DNA of 64,000 bases from CBEUVQ01 sp965546615 (GCA_965546615.1 CBEUVQ010000005.1:21844-85843), one strand, 5' to 3'; positions 40,762 through 50,141 are shown, numbered from the stretch's first letter. The notes: generated by a model not told the origin, from the letters alone. Translations and numbers: made by a program.

Positions 40762-42300
40762 TTATTTTTCTTCGTTGCCGCGCCTGCCAGGTTCTGTCGG
40801 CTTCCTGGCCGGCGACAGCACCGGATTTTTTGTTGTCTGGCGAACACTTTGCTTTGGTTTTAATATGCTCGGCCGGATATTTTGCATTGACACCGGTGTG
40901 CGTATAAAAATAGTCTTTAAGTTTTGTAAGTTTAACGGAATCAGCGGCCATAAGTAAGGAACACCAAAAGATTTTGTTCTCGCTAAGTATACCAAAATAA
41001 TTAAAGCAGCAGCTATTAAACCGGGCAGACGAAATGCCGCTACCGAAAGCAGCAAAAATAAGCGAACTAATCGCGTAGCCCACGATAGTTCATAGCTGGG
41101 TGTTAAAAACACGCCAACCATCGCTATCGCTGTGTACATAATTACTTCCGCTGTAAACAATCCCACTTGAACAGCCATATCCCCGATTAACAAAGCAGCA
41201 ATAATGCCCAGTGATGTTGCCAACGGCGTAGGGGTATGAATTGCTGCCAATCGTATCCAATCAATCGCCAATTCAGCCATTAAAAATTGCCCGATAAGCG
41301 GTACTTTCCCCGGCTCGTTCGGACCGATGAATTTTAATGACGGAGGCAGTATCTCCGGCTGGATGGCAAACAAAAACCACAGCGGCAGTAAAAATATTGA
41401 AGCGGCGATGCCGATATATCTAACCCACCGCACATACACACCGACAGCGGGATTTTGCCTGAATTCCTCGGCATGCTGCATTTGATCCCAAAGAGTGGCC
41501 GGTGCAATAATCACACTGGGGGATGTATCAACCATCACCAAAACCCGCCCTTCCAACAAATGGGCTGCCGCTACATCAGGGCGTTCGGTATAACGCACTT
41601 TGGGAAAAGGATTCCAATAGCTGCCCGGGCTGATTAGTTCTTCCACTGCTTTTTCTGCCATCGGCAGACCGTCAATTTTAATCGCTTTAATTCGTTCTTT
41701 AACGTTATCTACCAGCTCAGGGTTTGTAATATCTTCCATATAGGCTACAACAATATCTGTTTTTGACCGCACCCCGCTGTGCATCACTGCAAAGCGCAGC
41801 CGGGGATCTCTGATTCGACGGCGAAGCAAAGCGGTATTAAACAACAATGTTTCCACAAAACCATCTCGCGAACCGCGGACAACTTTTTCTAAATCCGGCT
41901 CATCAGGCTGTCGGCCGGGATAACTGCGCACATCAACAATTAATACCCGGTCTTCTCCGTCAACAACAATCGCCAGCGGACCGGACATAATATTATTGAT
42001 AATTGTGGGCAAATCGCCTTCCGTCTGTACTTGAATATGGTTAATGTGCTCATTAAGAAGTTTCTCCAAAGTATGTACTGAAATATCCTGCCGCTGCAGT
42101 GTATCGAGATTGCGCAGAATCAACGTCATTACTTCATCCTTGACCATGCCGTTGATGTAATACAGCGCTATTTTTCTGCCCGCGACCGTCATTTTCCGAC
42201 AGATCAAATCAAAGCTTACCCCTACCCCCAAGGCATCGTTAAGTAATTCGATATTGTCATCAATATGTTTGGACAGTTTGATCTCTGCAGACGCTGTCAA
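40762..42300 (-). CDS. spoVAF: Stage V sporulation protein AF (GerA family)
   Basis: A 512-residue membrane protein of the GerAA/SpoVAF family: N-terminal cytoplasmic domain (about 1-250, with VVVDGEDRVLIVDVRSYPGR and PEVGKVRYTERPD-like region), then about five membrane helices and a basic C-terminal tail. Being directly downstream of spoVAEa identifies it as SpoVAF rather than a GerA receptor subunit. It acts in dipicolinic-acid handling/germination in the spore inner membrane. TTG at 42300 has AGGAGTGG upstream and overlaps the end of spoVAEa by 41 bases. Confidence 0.9.
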   Translation of the reverse strand: MTASAEIKLSKHIDDNIELLNDALGVGVSFDLICRKMTVAGRKIALYYINGMVKDEVMTLILRNLDTLQRQDISVHTLEKLLNEHINHIQVQTEGDLPTIINNIMSGPLAIVVDGEDRVLIVDVRSYPGRQPDEPDLEKVVRGSRDGFVETLLFNTALLRRRIRDPRLRFAVMHSGVRSKTDIVVAYMEDITNPELVDNVKERIKAIKIDGLPMAEKAVEELISPGSYWNPFPKVRYTERPDVAAAHLLEGRVLVMVDTSPSVIIAPATLWDQMQHAEEFRQNPAVGVYVRWVRYIGIAASIFLLPLWFLFAIQPEILPPSLKFIGPNEPGKVPLIGQFLMAELAIDWIRLAAIHTPTPLATSLGIIAALLIGDMAVQVGLFTAEVIMYTAIAMVGVFLTPSYELSWATRLVRLFLLLSVAAFRLPGLIAAALIILVYLARTKSFGVPYLWPLIPLNLQNLKTIFIRTPVSMQNIRPSILKPKQSVRQTTKNPVLSPARKPTEPGRRGNEEK

Positions 42301-42865
42301 AATAACCACTCCTATTCAAAACTTCTTGCAGAGCTTTTGTCGTTAAGGGAGCACCGTTTTGAACATCATCGCTGCCTCCCATTTTTCCGATATCCCCTAT
42401 GCCTACAACTACCGGGAATTTTAGCTCCTTCAATATTTCCACAGTGTCACCGCACAAGCCGGTAAGATTGTTATCGGAGATGAACCCGTCTTTATCTACC
42501 GGACAGTTTACAATATCTCCACTGCTGCTCACAGATTCATTAACCTCTACACCCATTACCCCTTCGGTGTTTGAAGCAACTGCCACTACCCCTAATATTT
42601 CTATATCCGGGTGATTTGCCAGATAGCGAATTGCAGTTTCCCCCGGTCCCTCGCCGTTATAACCGCGGTCATCAACCATTACCACTATCGGATCATATTT
42701 AGCCTTTAAAATTTTTTCAGCCAGCTGTTCCCCTGTCAGCCTGGTTGGATTGCCCCAAGAACTCGAAATGCAGCGAGCTCCGATGTTTTTGGCGGCAGTT
42801 TCCACTGCTTCTTTCGCTATCCGGTCACCGTCGGTAACTAAAATGACCTTCCTTTTGTCCGCCAA
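42260..42865 (-). CDS. spoVAE: Stage V sporulation protein AEa
   Basis: A 201-residue soluble protein: KRKVILVTDGDRIAKEAVE at the start, VVMVDDRGYNGEGPGE, VVAVASNTEGVMGVEVNESV and GIGDIGKMGGSDDV, all typical of SpoVAEa. Made in the forespore with the dipicolinate channel, role unclear. TTG at 42865 is best placed after GGGGGTG. The other spoVA genes (spoVAC, spoVAD, spoVAEb) are not next to it; instead dodecin and sigF lie upstream. Confidence 0.9.
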   Translation of the reverse strand: MADKRKVILVTDGDRIAKEAVETAAKNIGARCISSSWGNPTRLTGEQLAEKILKAKYDPIVVMVDDRGYNGEGPGETAIRYLANHPDIEILGVVAVASNTEGVMGVEVNESVSSSGDIVNCPVDKDGFISDNNLTGLCGDTVEILKELKFPVVVGIGDIGKMGGSDDVQNGAPLTTKALQEVLNRSGYFDSVCRDQTVQTY

Positions 42866-42911
42866 AATCACACCCCCAAGCTAATGTTCGCATCTCTATT
42901 GATATTTCAAG

Positions 42912-43106
42912 TTACTCCGAATAGATTTTTACTTTTGCTTGAAAATTTGCCAATTTGCCATCAACTACATCCGCTTTAAATCCGGTAATCTCCAAACCGG
43001 TAATGTTATCAAAACTTTTATGCGCCTCACTAACAGCATTTTGAACAGCAGAACGCCACCCGTCTGTGGATTCACCGACATACTCAACTACAAATAATTG
43101 TCCCAT
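42912..43106 (-). CDS. Dodecin-type flavin-binding protein
   Basis: 64 residues, starting MGQLFVVEYVGESTDGWRSA and ending GKLANFQAKVKIYSE: the short beta-alpha-beta-beta pattern of dodecin, which forms a hollow 12-mer storing flavin or its degradation products. AGGAG-type site upstream. It stands between the sigF terminator and spoVAEa, where Bacillus has spoVAA-AEb. Confidence 0.85.
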   Translation of the reverse strand: MGQLFVVEYVGESTDGWRSAVQNAVSEAHKSFDNITGLEITGFKADVVDGKLANFQAKVKIYSE

Positions 43107-43189
43107 ATACTGCTCCTCCTTTTGATTACGAGCTAATTCACTGCTATTATGTGTCCTGACAAATAATTTAATACTAGGGCATGAAAAAA

Positions 43190-43217
43190 CACCTAAAGCA
43201 GAAGCACTTTAGGTGTC
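43190..43217 (-). terminator. Terminator of the spoIIA-sigF operon
   Basis: ACACCTAAAG (43190-43199) pairs with CTTTAGGTGT (43208-43217); the minus strand continues TTTTTCATG. The stem reaches the last base of sigF. Confidence 0.8.
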
Positions 43218-43993
43218 TAGTTCTCTTCCTTAACAAGTTGTCTCAGTTTCTTCAATGCCTGTCTTTCCAGACGTGATACCTGTACCTGCGAAATATTTAA
43301 TCGCCTGGCTACTTCCGACTGCGTTAAGTCATCAAAAAAACGCCAAATAATAATTTTCCGGTCGCGCTCCGATAATTTGGCCAGCAGCTCTTTTACCGCC
43401 AACTGTTCTAACCATGGGTTATCGCTGTCCTGTTCACTTTTTAACTGGTCAAGTATATATATTGGATCACCGTCATCTTGGTGCAGCGTCTCATATATTG
43501 ATGTCGGCTGTTGAGAAGCTTCCAAAGCGGTAACCACTTCCTCACGTGTACAGCCCAAATCTTCGGCTATTTCCCCGATAGTCGGCTCGCGGCCGAGTTT
43601 GGCGGTAAGCCGATCCTTTGTCATTTGAATGCGGTAAGCCGCTTCTTTTATTGATCTGCTCACTTTTACCGGACTGTCATCCCGCAGAAACCGTCTAATC
43701 TCACCCACTATCATCGGCACGGCATAAGTAGAAAATTTAACATCATAGCTTAAATCAAATTTATCAATAGCTTTCATTAAGCCAATGGTACCAATCTGAA
43801 AGAGGTCTTCCAACTCATAACCCCGGTTTTGAAACCTTTGCACCAGGTTAAACACCAGTTTTAAGTTGCAGTTTACCAACTTGTCCCGCGCTTCATGATC
43901 GCTGGATTGTGCCCGCTTTATTAAATTGCGCATTTCCTCATCTTTCAGCAGAGGAAAACGGGGCAAGTTCATTTCTTGTAATCTTCCGCTCAT
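43217..43993 (-). CDS. sigF: RNA polymerase forespore sigma factor SigF
   Basis: First compartment-specific sigma factor of sporulation. 258 residues: region 2 with NLKLVFNLVQRFQNRGYELEDLFQIG (partly quoted) and FDLSYDVKFSTYAVPMIVGE, region 3, and region 4 helix-turn-helix LTQSEVARRLNISQVQVSRLE. ATG at 43993 follows AAGGCGG; an upstream TTG would overlap spoIIAB. Immediately after spoIIAA and spoIIAB in the classical order. Confidence 0.97.
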   Translation of the reverse strand: MSGRLQEMNLPRFPLLKDEEMRNLIKRAQSSDHEARDKLVNCNLKLVFNLVQRFQNRGYELEDLFQIGTIGLMKAIDKFDLSYDVKFSTYAVPMIVGEIRRFLRDDSPVKVSRSIKEAAYRIQMTKDRLTAKLGREPTIGEIAEDLGCTREEVVTALEASQQPTSIYETLHQDDGDPIYILDQLKSEQDSDNPWLEQLAVKELLAKLSERDRKIIIWRFFDDLTQSEVARRLNISQVQVSRLERQALKKLRQLVKEEN

Positions 43994-44003
43994 TTTTACC
44001 GCC

Positions 44004-44453
44004 TTAATGCTCCGGATTTTCCAAAGCATTTAGTTTTTTAAACATTACTACAGCGGTTCCTCTTCCCGGAGTAGAGTCAACCTGCAGCCGATCCATAAAA
44101 GACTGCATAAAAGTAAAGCCCAAACCCATTCTTTCGGAATCTGTGGAATATGCAGGCTGCATCGCTTGTTCCAAATCTGCTATACCGCAGCCGGTGTCTT
44201 CCACCTTTATTTCTATGCCGGCTTCAGTCAACAAAACAGTCAATTGAACAGTTTGATCATAATCACCTTGATAAGCATGCACAATACAATTGGTAACCGC
44301 TTCTGCCACCGCCACTTTGATTTCATCAAGCTCGTTTAAGGTGTAATCCAATTGCGAAGCAAAGGCAGCCACAGTTACCCGAGCAAAAGCCACATTTTCA
44401 GGTACGCTTTTAAATTCCAATTTAAACTGATTAATTTGTTTCAATACCTTCAC
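44004..44453 (-). CDS. spoIIAB: Anti-sigma F factor and kinase SpoIIAB
   Basis: Binds and inhibits SigF and phosphorylates SpoIIAA. 149 residues of the GHKL kinase fold: the N box EAVTNCIVHAYQ, the DTGCGIAD G1 box and the GLGFTFMQSFMD G2-type region. It is 7 bases after spoIIAA and 10 before sigF. Confidence 0.97.
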   Translation of the reverse strand: MKVLKQINQFKLEFKSVPENVAFARVTVAAFASQLDYTLNELDEIKVAVAEAVTNCIVHAYQGDYDQTVQLTVLLTEAGIEIKVEDTGCGIADLEQAMQPAYSTDSERMGLGFTFMQSFMDRLQVDSTPGRGTAVVMFKKLNALENPEH

Positions 44454-44460
44454 ATCCTTA

Positions 44461-44799
44461 CTAGCTTATTTTTGCCAATGCTTCATTTTCGTCCTGATAA
44501 TCATTAATGATATTTAACAGCCCGGAAATTTCCAGTATCCGTTTTACCTGGGGCTGCGGCTTCACAAAAGCCATTTTTCCGCCATGCTGAGCAAGTCGTT
44601 TATAGCGGCCTAAAATAACACCTAAACCGGAACTGTCAATATAGGTAACGTTGGTTAAGTTTAGAACTATATGCCTGATTTCATTGTTATCCAAGGCATT
44701 GTCCAGATCCGTTCTTAACTTGTCAGCCACCGCCAAATCAAACTCACCGGCCAGTTTAACAACCAAAGTGTTTTTTTCAATATTTAGCTCCCATCGCAT
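44461..44799 (-). CDS. spoIIAA: Anti-anti-sigma factor SpoIIAA
   Basis: A 112-residue STAS-domain protein; the phosphorylated serine lies in VTYIDSSGLGVILGRYK (about residues 50-66). When dephosphorylated by SpoIIE it releases SigF from SpoIIAB. First gene of the spoIIA operon, separated from dacF by a terminator. Confidence 0.97.
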   Translation of the reverse strand: MRWELNIEKNTLVVKLAGEFDLAVADKLRTDLDNALDNNEIRHIVLNLTNVTYIDSSGLGVILGRYKRLAQHGGKMAFVKPQPQVKRILEISGLLNIINDYQDENEALAKIS

Positions 44800-44835
44800 A
44801 TAGAATCCTCCAGTTTTAATGTCAGTTTCTTTTTC

Positions 44836-44864
44836 TTTTTCTAGAAATGGGATATTTTTCCTTC
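44836..44864 (-). promoter_or_regulatory. Candidate SigH promoter of the spoIIA operon
   Basis: On the minus strand GAAGGAAAA (44856-44864) fits the SigH -35 consensus RnAGGAwww; 11 bases on, CTAGAAAAA (44836-44844) is a partial match to the -10 RnnGAATww. In Bacillus spoIIA is SigH-controlled, which supports the call, but the -10 is imperfect. Confidence 0.4.
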
Positions 44865-44898
44865 AGAATAATACCATATTCTTTGTCGAAAAACAAAC

Positions 44899-44925
44899 CG
44901 GCCAAGGCTGTTATAACCTTGGCCG
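44899..44925 (-). terminator. Terminator between dacF and spoIIAA
   Basis: CGGCCAAGG (44899-44907) pairs with CCTTGGCCG (44917-44925); on the minus strand TTTGTTTTTC follows. It separates dacF from the spoIIA operon. Confidence 0.8.
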
Positions 44926-44938
44926 ACTGTTTTCCTAA

Positions 44939-46114
44939 TTAATCCATACTGAATATTTTGTTGATAGTTTTGCCGATGAGCTGCAGCGGAGAAGCTTTAG
45001 CCACGTCTTCACAAGCAATTAAGTTTACTTTGGTCACTTCTTGGCCGTCTTTCATCACTTTGTAAGTACCGACAACCTGCCCTTTTTGTATCGGTGCCGG
45101 CAGGCGGTCGGCAATATCGATTTTCCCTTCAATACCTTTATTTTCACCGCGCGGTACTACTATTGAAACTTGATCGGCTGTAACCACATTTACTTGTTCA
45201 ACCATCCCTTTTTCTACCGGAACAGTTTTCACCTTTTCTGCTTTTTTCGCCAATACTACAGCTTGATAACGTGCAAAGCCGTAGTTAAATAGTTTAATGG
45301 TTTCTTGGAAGTGGGTTTTAGGCTGCGGGCATCCCAGAACAACTGAAATTAAACGCAAATTATCCCGTTCCGCTGATGCCGCCAAACAGTATTTAGCTTC
45401 ATTGGTCCAGCCGGTTTTTCCGGCATCACATCCCCGATACCATTTTAGCAGTTTGTTAGTATTCCAAAGCTTGAATTCTCCACCGCGCAGATCATATTCA
45501 TACATCCCGGAAATTTTACGAAACAGCGGATATTTTAAAGCTTCACGAAGAATAACCGACATGTCCTTTGCACTGGTGTAATGATTTGGCGCCGGCAGGC
45601 CTGTCGGGTTGGCAAAATGAGTATTTTTAAGTCCCAGCGCTTTAGCTTTATCGTTCATCATTTGCACAAACGCTTCGGCGCTGCCGCCAATTTGCTCCGC
45701 TACCGCCACGCTGGCATCATTGGCGGAACCGGTGGCGATAGCAATCATCATCTCTTCAAAAGTTAATTCCTCTCCCGGTTCCAGGTAAATTTGCGAACCA
45801 CCCATACCGGCAGCATAATCACTGGTAGTAATGAGGTCAGTTAATTTAATCTGCCCGTTCGCTTCCGCTTCACAGGCCAGCAGCATAGTCATTAATTTGG
45901 TGACACTTGCCATCGGCAGCCTTTTATCAGGGTTTTTACTGAACAAAACTTGACCTGTTTGATAATCCAACAATACCGCCGACTCTGCTGCAGTTTCTAA
46001 AGCAGGCGCATCAGCTTCTTGATTTGGGGGCAGAGATTCCGGTGCCGCCCAAGCCGCAGTAAGCACACCAAACAGCATCAACAATGTGAAAAGTATTGCC
46101 GAAATTTTTTTCAA
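44939..46114 (-). CDS. dacF: D-alanyl-D-alanine carboxypeptidase DacF
   Basis: Trims peptide side chains of spore or cell-wall peptidoglycan. 391 residues: signal peptide (ILFTLLMLFGVLTAAWA), the SxxK motif in MASVTKLMTMLL, the SxN motif in TGSANDAS, the KTG motif in DAGKTGWTNEA, a C-terminal PBP5-type domain and an amphipathic end. Its place directly upstream of spoIIA identifies it as the DacF type. Confidence 0.95.
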   Translation of the reverse strand: MKKISAILFTLLMLFGVLTAAWAAPESLPPNQEADAPALETAAESAVLLDYQTGQVLFSKNPDKRLPMASVTKLMTMLLACEAEANGQIKLTDLITTSDYAAGMGGSQIYLEPGEELTFEEMMIAIATGSANDASVAVAEQIGGSAEAFVQMMNDKAKALGLKNTHFANPTGLPAPNHYTSAKDMSVILREALKYPLFRKISGMYEYDLRGGEFKLWNTNKLLKWYRGCDAGKTGWTNEAKYCLAASAERDNLRLISVVLGCPQPKTHFQETIKLFNYGFARYQAVVLAKKAEKVKTVPVEKGMVEQVNVVTADQVSIVVPRGENKGIEGKIDIADRLPAPIQKGQVVGTYKVMKDGQEVTKVNLIACEDVAKASPLQLIGKTINKIFSMD

Positions 46115-46229
46115 TTTACTTCCCCCTTTGAAATAAACGAGTTGTCCTTACAATATTATGTTTCATTGGGGGGAAGTTAATGTTTAGTACATTTTGGTTA
46201 TCAAATGATCTGTTGGATAATACTGCTGA

Positions 46230-47531
46230 TTATTCAATTACATCATAAATAATCGGCAGTTTGTCTGTACGCCGGGAACCGATAGTTACCGCTCTTCTTA
46301 AAATTTGTTCTGCAGTTTGGTATTCCGACCGATTAGTATGTAATACCGCCATTACCTCTCCTGTTTCCACCTTATCGCCTACTTTTTTAAGTAAAGTGAC
46401 GCCGGCTGCATGGTCAACACAGTCAGTTTTGGTTTTTCTGCCTGCTCCTAAAATCATGGCTGCAGTGCCAATTAATTCAGCATTTATTTGTTCAACATAA
46501 CCATGTTGATTTGCTTTAACTTCAACATGATATTCCGCTGACGGCAGCCTCTCCGGATAATCAACAACTTCCCGGTCTCCGCCTTGAGCAGAGATAAATT
46601 GTTTAAACTTTTCCAAAGCTCTGCCTGAATAAAGAATTTCCGCCAAAGCTTGATAGGCAGTTTTAAAGTCTGAGTAAGCTTTCCCGGCAACTGCCATATA
46701 GGAGGCAATAGTCAAGCATACTTTTGTTAAATTTTCTTCACCCTGGCCGCGCAAAACATTGATTGCTTCTTTTACTTCATTGGCATTGCCAATTTCATGA
46801 CCCAACGGCTGGTTCATATCACTCAGTACCGCAATGGTTTTCCGATTTAATTTTTTTCCGATCGCCACCATCGTTTGAGCCAACAGTTTTGCATCACTGA
46901 GCGACTTCATAAAAGCGCCGGAGCCCACTTTAACATCTAAAACAATTGCATCTGCCCCGGAGGCAATCTTTTTGCTCATAATTGAACTGGCAATTAACGG
47001 TATCGAGTTAACTGTAGCGGTAACATCACGCAGCGCATACAGCTTTTTATCGGCCGGTGTTAAATTGCCGCTCTGACCAACCAATGCAAGCTTATATTGA
47101 TTAACCTGTCTGATAAATTGTTCACTCGTCAGCTCAACATTAAAGCCCGGGATGGATTCAAGTTTATCGATCGTCCCGCCGGTATGTCCCAACCCCCGAC
47201 CGGACATTTTAGCCACCGGCACACCTGTTGAAGCAACCAGCGGTCCTACAATTAAACTGACTTTATCCCCTACCCCGCCGGTGGAATGTTTGTCTACTTT
47301 AATTCCTTCTATTGCTGATAAATCTAAAGTTTCTCCGGAATTTACCATCGCCATAGTTAAATCCGATATTTCTTGAGCATTCATCCCTTGAAAGTAAACA
47401 GCCATAGCCAATGCCGACATTTGATAATCCGGGATTTTATCATTGACAAAACCTTCAATGATGAAATTTATTTCCGCTCTGCTGAGGCTTTCGCCATCGC
47501 GCTTTTTTTGAATTAAATCCACCATGCGCAT
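46230..47531 (-). CDS. pdp: Pyrimidine-nucleoside phosphorylase
   Basis: Splits thymidine, uridine and deoxyuridine to base and (deoxy)ribose 1-phosphate. 433 residues: MRMVDLIQKKRDGESLS, the signature SGRGLGHTGGTIDKLESIPG (20 residues) and the phosphate-binding VDKHSTGGVGDKVSLIV. ATG at 47531 is nine bases from AGGTG. It follows deoB, whose substrate (ribose 1-phosphate) it produces; the two are a salvage unit. Confidence 0.96.
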   Translation of the reverse strand: MRMVDLIQKKRDGESLSRAEINFIIEGFVNDKIPDYQMSALAMAVYFQGMNAQEISDLTMAMVNSGETLDLSAIEGIKVDKHSTGGVGDKVSLIVGPLVASTGVPVAKMSGRGLGHTGGTIDKLESIPGFNVELTSEQFIRQVNQYKLALVGQSGNLTPADKKLYALRDVTATVNSIPLIASSIMSKKIASGADAIVLDVKVGSGAFMKSLSDAKLLAQTMVAIGKKLNRKTIAVLSDMNQPLGHEIGNANEVKEAINVLRGQGEENLTKVCLTIASYMAVAGKAYSDFKTAYQALAEILYSGRALEKFKQFISAQGGDREVVDYPERLPSAEYHVEVKANQHGYVEQINAELIGTAAMILGAGRKTKTDCVDHAAGVTLLKKVGDKVETGEVMAVLHTNRSEYQTAEQILRRAVTIGSRRTDKLPIIYDVIE

Positions 47532-47549
47532 CGTCAATATCACCTCAAC

Positions 47550-48731
47550 TTATTCAACCAATTCGGGAAGCATGCTTTTGCCTGCATTAAATTCCACTTT
47601 AAAAACATCTGCCAGCGTAGCGGCAACATCAGCAAAGGTGCTGCGCACTCCTAAGTTCGTCCCGCCTTTCACCGCATTGCCGTAAACCAACAGCGGTACA
47701 TATTCCCGAGAATGATCAGTGCTGGCAGTAGTAGGATCACAGCCATGGTCAGCAGTAATGATCAATAAGTCGGTATCTTTTAGCGCATCGATTATTTCCG
47801 GCAGGCGGTTATCAAAGTCTGTCAAAGCTTGAGCATAACCCTGCGGATTGTTGCGGTGGCCGTAAGCTTGATCATATTCCACCAGATTGGTAAAAATCAG
47901 CCCGCAATTGTCCTTGCGCAAGAAATTTAGTGTTTTATCCACACCGTCCATGTTATCTTTAGTGCGCACCGCTTCAGTAATACCCCGCCCCGCAAAAATG
48001 TCAGATATCTTGCCCACTGCCATTACCGGGATTTGGTTTGCTGTTAATACATCCAAAACAGTAGTTTTTGTCGGCGGCAATGAGTAATCGTGTCGGTTGG
48101 CAGTACGCTTAAAGCTGCCCGGGCGTCCGACAAACGGTCGGGCAATTACTCTGCCCACCGCTAAATCACCGCTAAGCATTTCGCGGGCAGCAGCACAAAT
48201 GCGATACAGCTCATCCAGCGGGATGACTTCTTCATGGGCTGCCACCTGAAACACGCTGTCTGCCGATGTGTAAACAATCGGCTTTTGGGTGCGCATATGC
48301 TCTGCACCCAATTCTTCTATGATTTGCGTTCCGGAAGCGGCTTTATTACCCAGCACCTCTCGGCCGATGCGTTTTTGATATTCGGCAATAAACTCAGCCG
48401 GAAAACCGTTCGGAAACACCGGAAACGGTTTGTCCAAAATAATTCCGGCCAATTCCCAATGTCCGGTAGTGGTATCTTTTCCGGGCGACTTTTCCGCCAT
48501 TTTGCCGTACGCTGCCAGCGGATTTTCAGCCGGCGGTACTCCGGGGATTTCAGTAATGCTGCCCAACCCTAATTTGGCAAGTTCAGGAAGATGCAGGCCG
48601 CCGACTGCTTTGGCGGTATTAACTAAGGTATTGCTGCCTTGATCACCGTATTCGGCTGCATCAGGCAATTCACCGATTCCTACACTGTCTAAAACAATAA
48701 TCACTACCCGGTTAATATCCTGTTTAGACAT
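47550..48731 (-). CDS. deoB: Phosphopentomutase
   Basis: Interconverts (deoxy)ribose 1- and 5-phosphate. 393 residues of the alkaline-phosphatase superfamily: VVIIVLDSVGIGELPDAAEYGD at the start (metal-binding Asp; partly quoted), TTTGHWELAG with the phosphorylated Thr, ITADHGCDPTT and STDHSREYVPLLVY near the C-terminus. ATG at 48731 follows AAGGAGAG. Precedes pdp by 18 bases. Confidence 0.96.
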   Translation of the reverse strand: MSKQDINRVVIIVLDSVGIGELPDAAEYGDQGSNTLVNTAKAVGGLHLPELAKLGLGSITEIPGVPPAENPLAAYGKMAEKSPGKDTTTGHWELAGIILDKPFPVFPNGFPAEFIAEYQKRIGREVLGNKAASGTQIIEELGAEHMRTQKPIVYTSADSVFQVAAHEEVIPLDELYRICAAAREMLSGDLAVGRVIARPFVGRPGSFKRTANRHDYSLPPTKTTVLDVLTANQIPVMAVGKISDIFAGRGITEAVRTKDNMDGVDKTLNFLRKDNCGLIFTNLVEYDQAYGHRNNPQGYAQALTDFDNRLPEIIDALKDTDLLIITADHGCDPTTASTDHSREYVPLLVYGNAVKGGTNLGVRSTFADVAATLADVFKVEFNAGKSMLPELVE

Positions 48732-48799
48732 AAAACTTTCTCTCCTTTTCAAGGTAAGTTCTTTTCTTTTTTCCGCTAAAATTAGTTTATACTAAACAG

Positions 48800-48817
48800 G
48801 GCGCGATAAATCGCGCC
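48800..48817 (-). terminator. Hairpin after xerD
   Basis: GGCGCGAT (48800-48807) pairs with ATCGCGCC (48810-48817) around a two-base loop; on the minus strand CTGTTTAGT follows, a weak U-tract. It lies 32 bases beyond xerD and upstream of deoB. Confidence 0.6.
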
Positions 48818-48849
48818 GCAGTTAATTGTACATAAAATTGAAATCCTGC

Positions 48850-49740
48850 CTATGCTCTCGGATGAGTTTGCGAGTAAACATCTTTAATTCTGCTCTTGGT
48901 TAAATGGGTATAGATTTGCGTTGTGGTAATATCGGCATGACCAAGCATTTCTTGTACTGAACGCAAGTCAGCTCCGTTTTCCAGTAAATGAGTGGCAAAA
49001 GAATGGCGCAGTGTATGAGGAGTAATCGGCTTGCCAATTTTACCCTGGCGGGCATATTTTTTAATGATTTTCCAGAATCCCTGCCGGGTAAGTCTTCTGC
49101 CGTGCTGATTGACAAACAACGCCCGCTCTTCTTTTTTGTTTTTGGTTAGTTTTTGTCGGGAGCTTTCCAAATAGTTTTCAACATATTTAACGGCAACTGA
49201 GCCTAAAGGAACAATTCTTTCTTTTGATCCTTTACCGAAACAGCGAATAAAACCCATCTCTAAGTTGACATCTTCCAGATTCAAAGAAACCAGCTCCGAC
49301 ACGCGAATACCGGTTGCGTACAACAGCTCCAACATTGCTTTGTCTCTTTGACCTGCAGGGTAAGCAAGCTGCGGCTGATTTAACAGAATCTCCACCTCTT
49401 CAAAAGTAAGCACCTGTGGCAAACGGTGATTTAAGCGGGGTGATTCCAAATTGGCCGTTGGATCGGAAACAATCATGTTTTCATTATGCATAAAGCGATA
49501 TAACGATTTTATCGCTGCCAATCTTCTGGATATCGTAGCAGGGGCGCGGCCGTTTTTTTGCAGCTGCATTAAGAAGCCTAAGATATTGTTTTTGTTTGTT
49601 TCATTCAGCGCAGTTATTCCTTGACTTTTCAAATAAGCGATATATTGATTTAAATCCATTTGGTATGATGCCAAAGTATTGTTAGCCAATCCCCGCTCTG
49701 CTGAAAGGTAATGGATAAAGGCTTGAATTATTTTTTCCAC
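48850..49740 (-). CDS. xerD: Tyrosine recombinase XerD
   Basis: Resolves chromosome dimers with XerC/CodV at dif. 296 residues: N-terminal core-binding domain (FIHYLSAERGLANNTLASYQ) and catalytic domain with Arg in ATGIRVSEL, His-x-x-Arg in HTLRHSFATHLLENG, and His and Tyr in LGHADITTTQIYTHL. GTG at 49740 follows GGGGGG and gives the standard N-terminus. Its context (deoB on one side, yqzK-like and spoIIM on the other) is that of the Bacillus xerD (ripX). Confidence 0.95.
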   Translation of the reverse strand: MEKIIQAFIHYLSAERGLANNTLASYQMDLNQYIAYLKSQGITALNETNKNNILGFLMQLQKNGRAPATISRRLAAIKSLYRFMHNENMIVSDPTANLESPRLNHRLPQVLTFEEVEILLNQPQLAYPAGQRDKAMLELLYATGIRVSELVSLNLEDVNLEMGFIRCFGKGSKERIVPLGSVAVKYVENYLESSRQKLTKNKKEERALFVNQHGRRLTRQGFWKIIKKYARQGKIGKPITPHTLRHSFATHLLENGADLRSVQEMLGHADITTTQIYTHLTKSRIKDVYSQTHPRA

Positions 49741-49835
49741 CTGCAGCCCCCCTAGCTTCCAACCTAAAAAATAAAGAACAGTTTTATTAGTAACTATTTC
49801 CACAATAATTGCATAAATCCTCTGTCAATTAAATT

Positions 49836-50120
49836 TTATTTGCCGCGATGATAATCTTTTAGATTTTCGATCAATCGGTTAAATAACCGGTTAAAAATAT
49901 TTTCATCTGATTCTTCCGGGAGAACTGCCGGTACTGCCTGTTCTACTTTCATGGGATTGCCGCTGGGGTGCTGTTCATCCTTAATTCTGTCCGGAAAGTT
50001 TATTGATTTGATTACGCCCCATAACTGAGCAATCAAGATAATCAGTATAGACAGTGCAAAAAGCAGCCTTAAAATCTGCATAATGCCGTTCTTAGTTTTT
50101 TTAAGAATGAAAATAAACAC
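49836..50120 (-). CDS. Small membrane protein, possibly YqzK-like (DUF4227)
   Basis: 94 residues from GTG at 50120 (AAAGGGGG upstream): one membrane helix (LRLLFALSILIILIAQLWGVI) and a short extracytoplasmic acidic tail with ENIFNRLFNRLIENLKDY. Size, topology and place between xerD and spoIIM resemble Bacillus YqzK; the sequence alone does not prove it. Function unknown. Confidence 0.6.
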   Translation of the reverse strand: MFIFILKKTKNGIMQILRLLFALSILIILIAQLWGVIKSINFPDRIKDEQHPSGNPMKVEQAVPAVLPEESDENIFNRLFNRLIENLKDYHRGK

Positions 50121-50141
50121 GCTGTTACCCCCTTTATTCAA

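Noticed and set aside
40599..40847. 82-codon minus-strand frame
   Set aside because: Overlaps the end of spoVAF in another frame and crosses its terminator.
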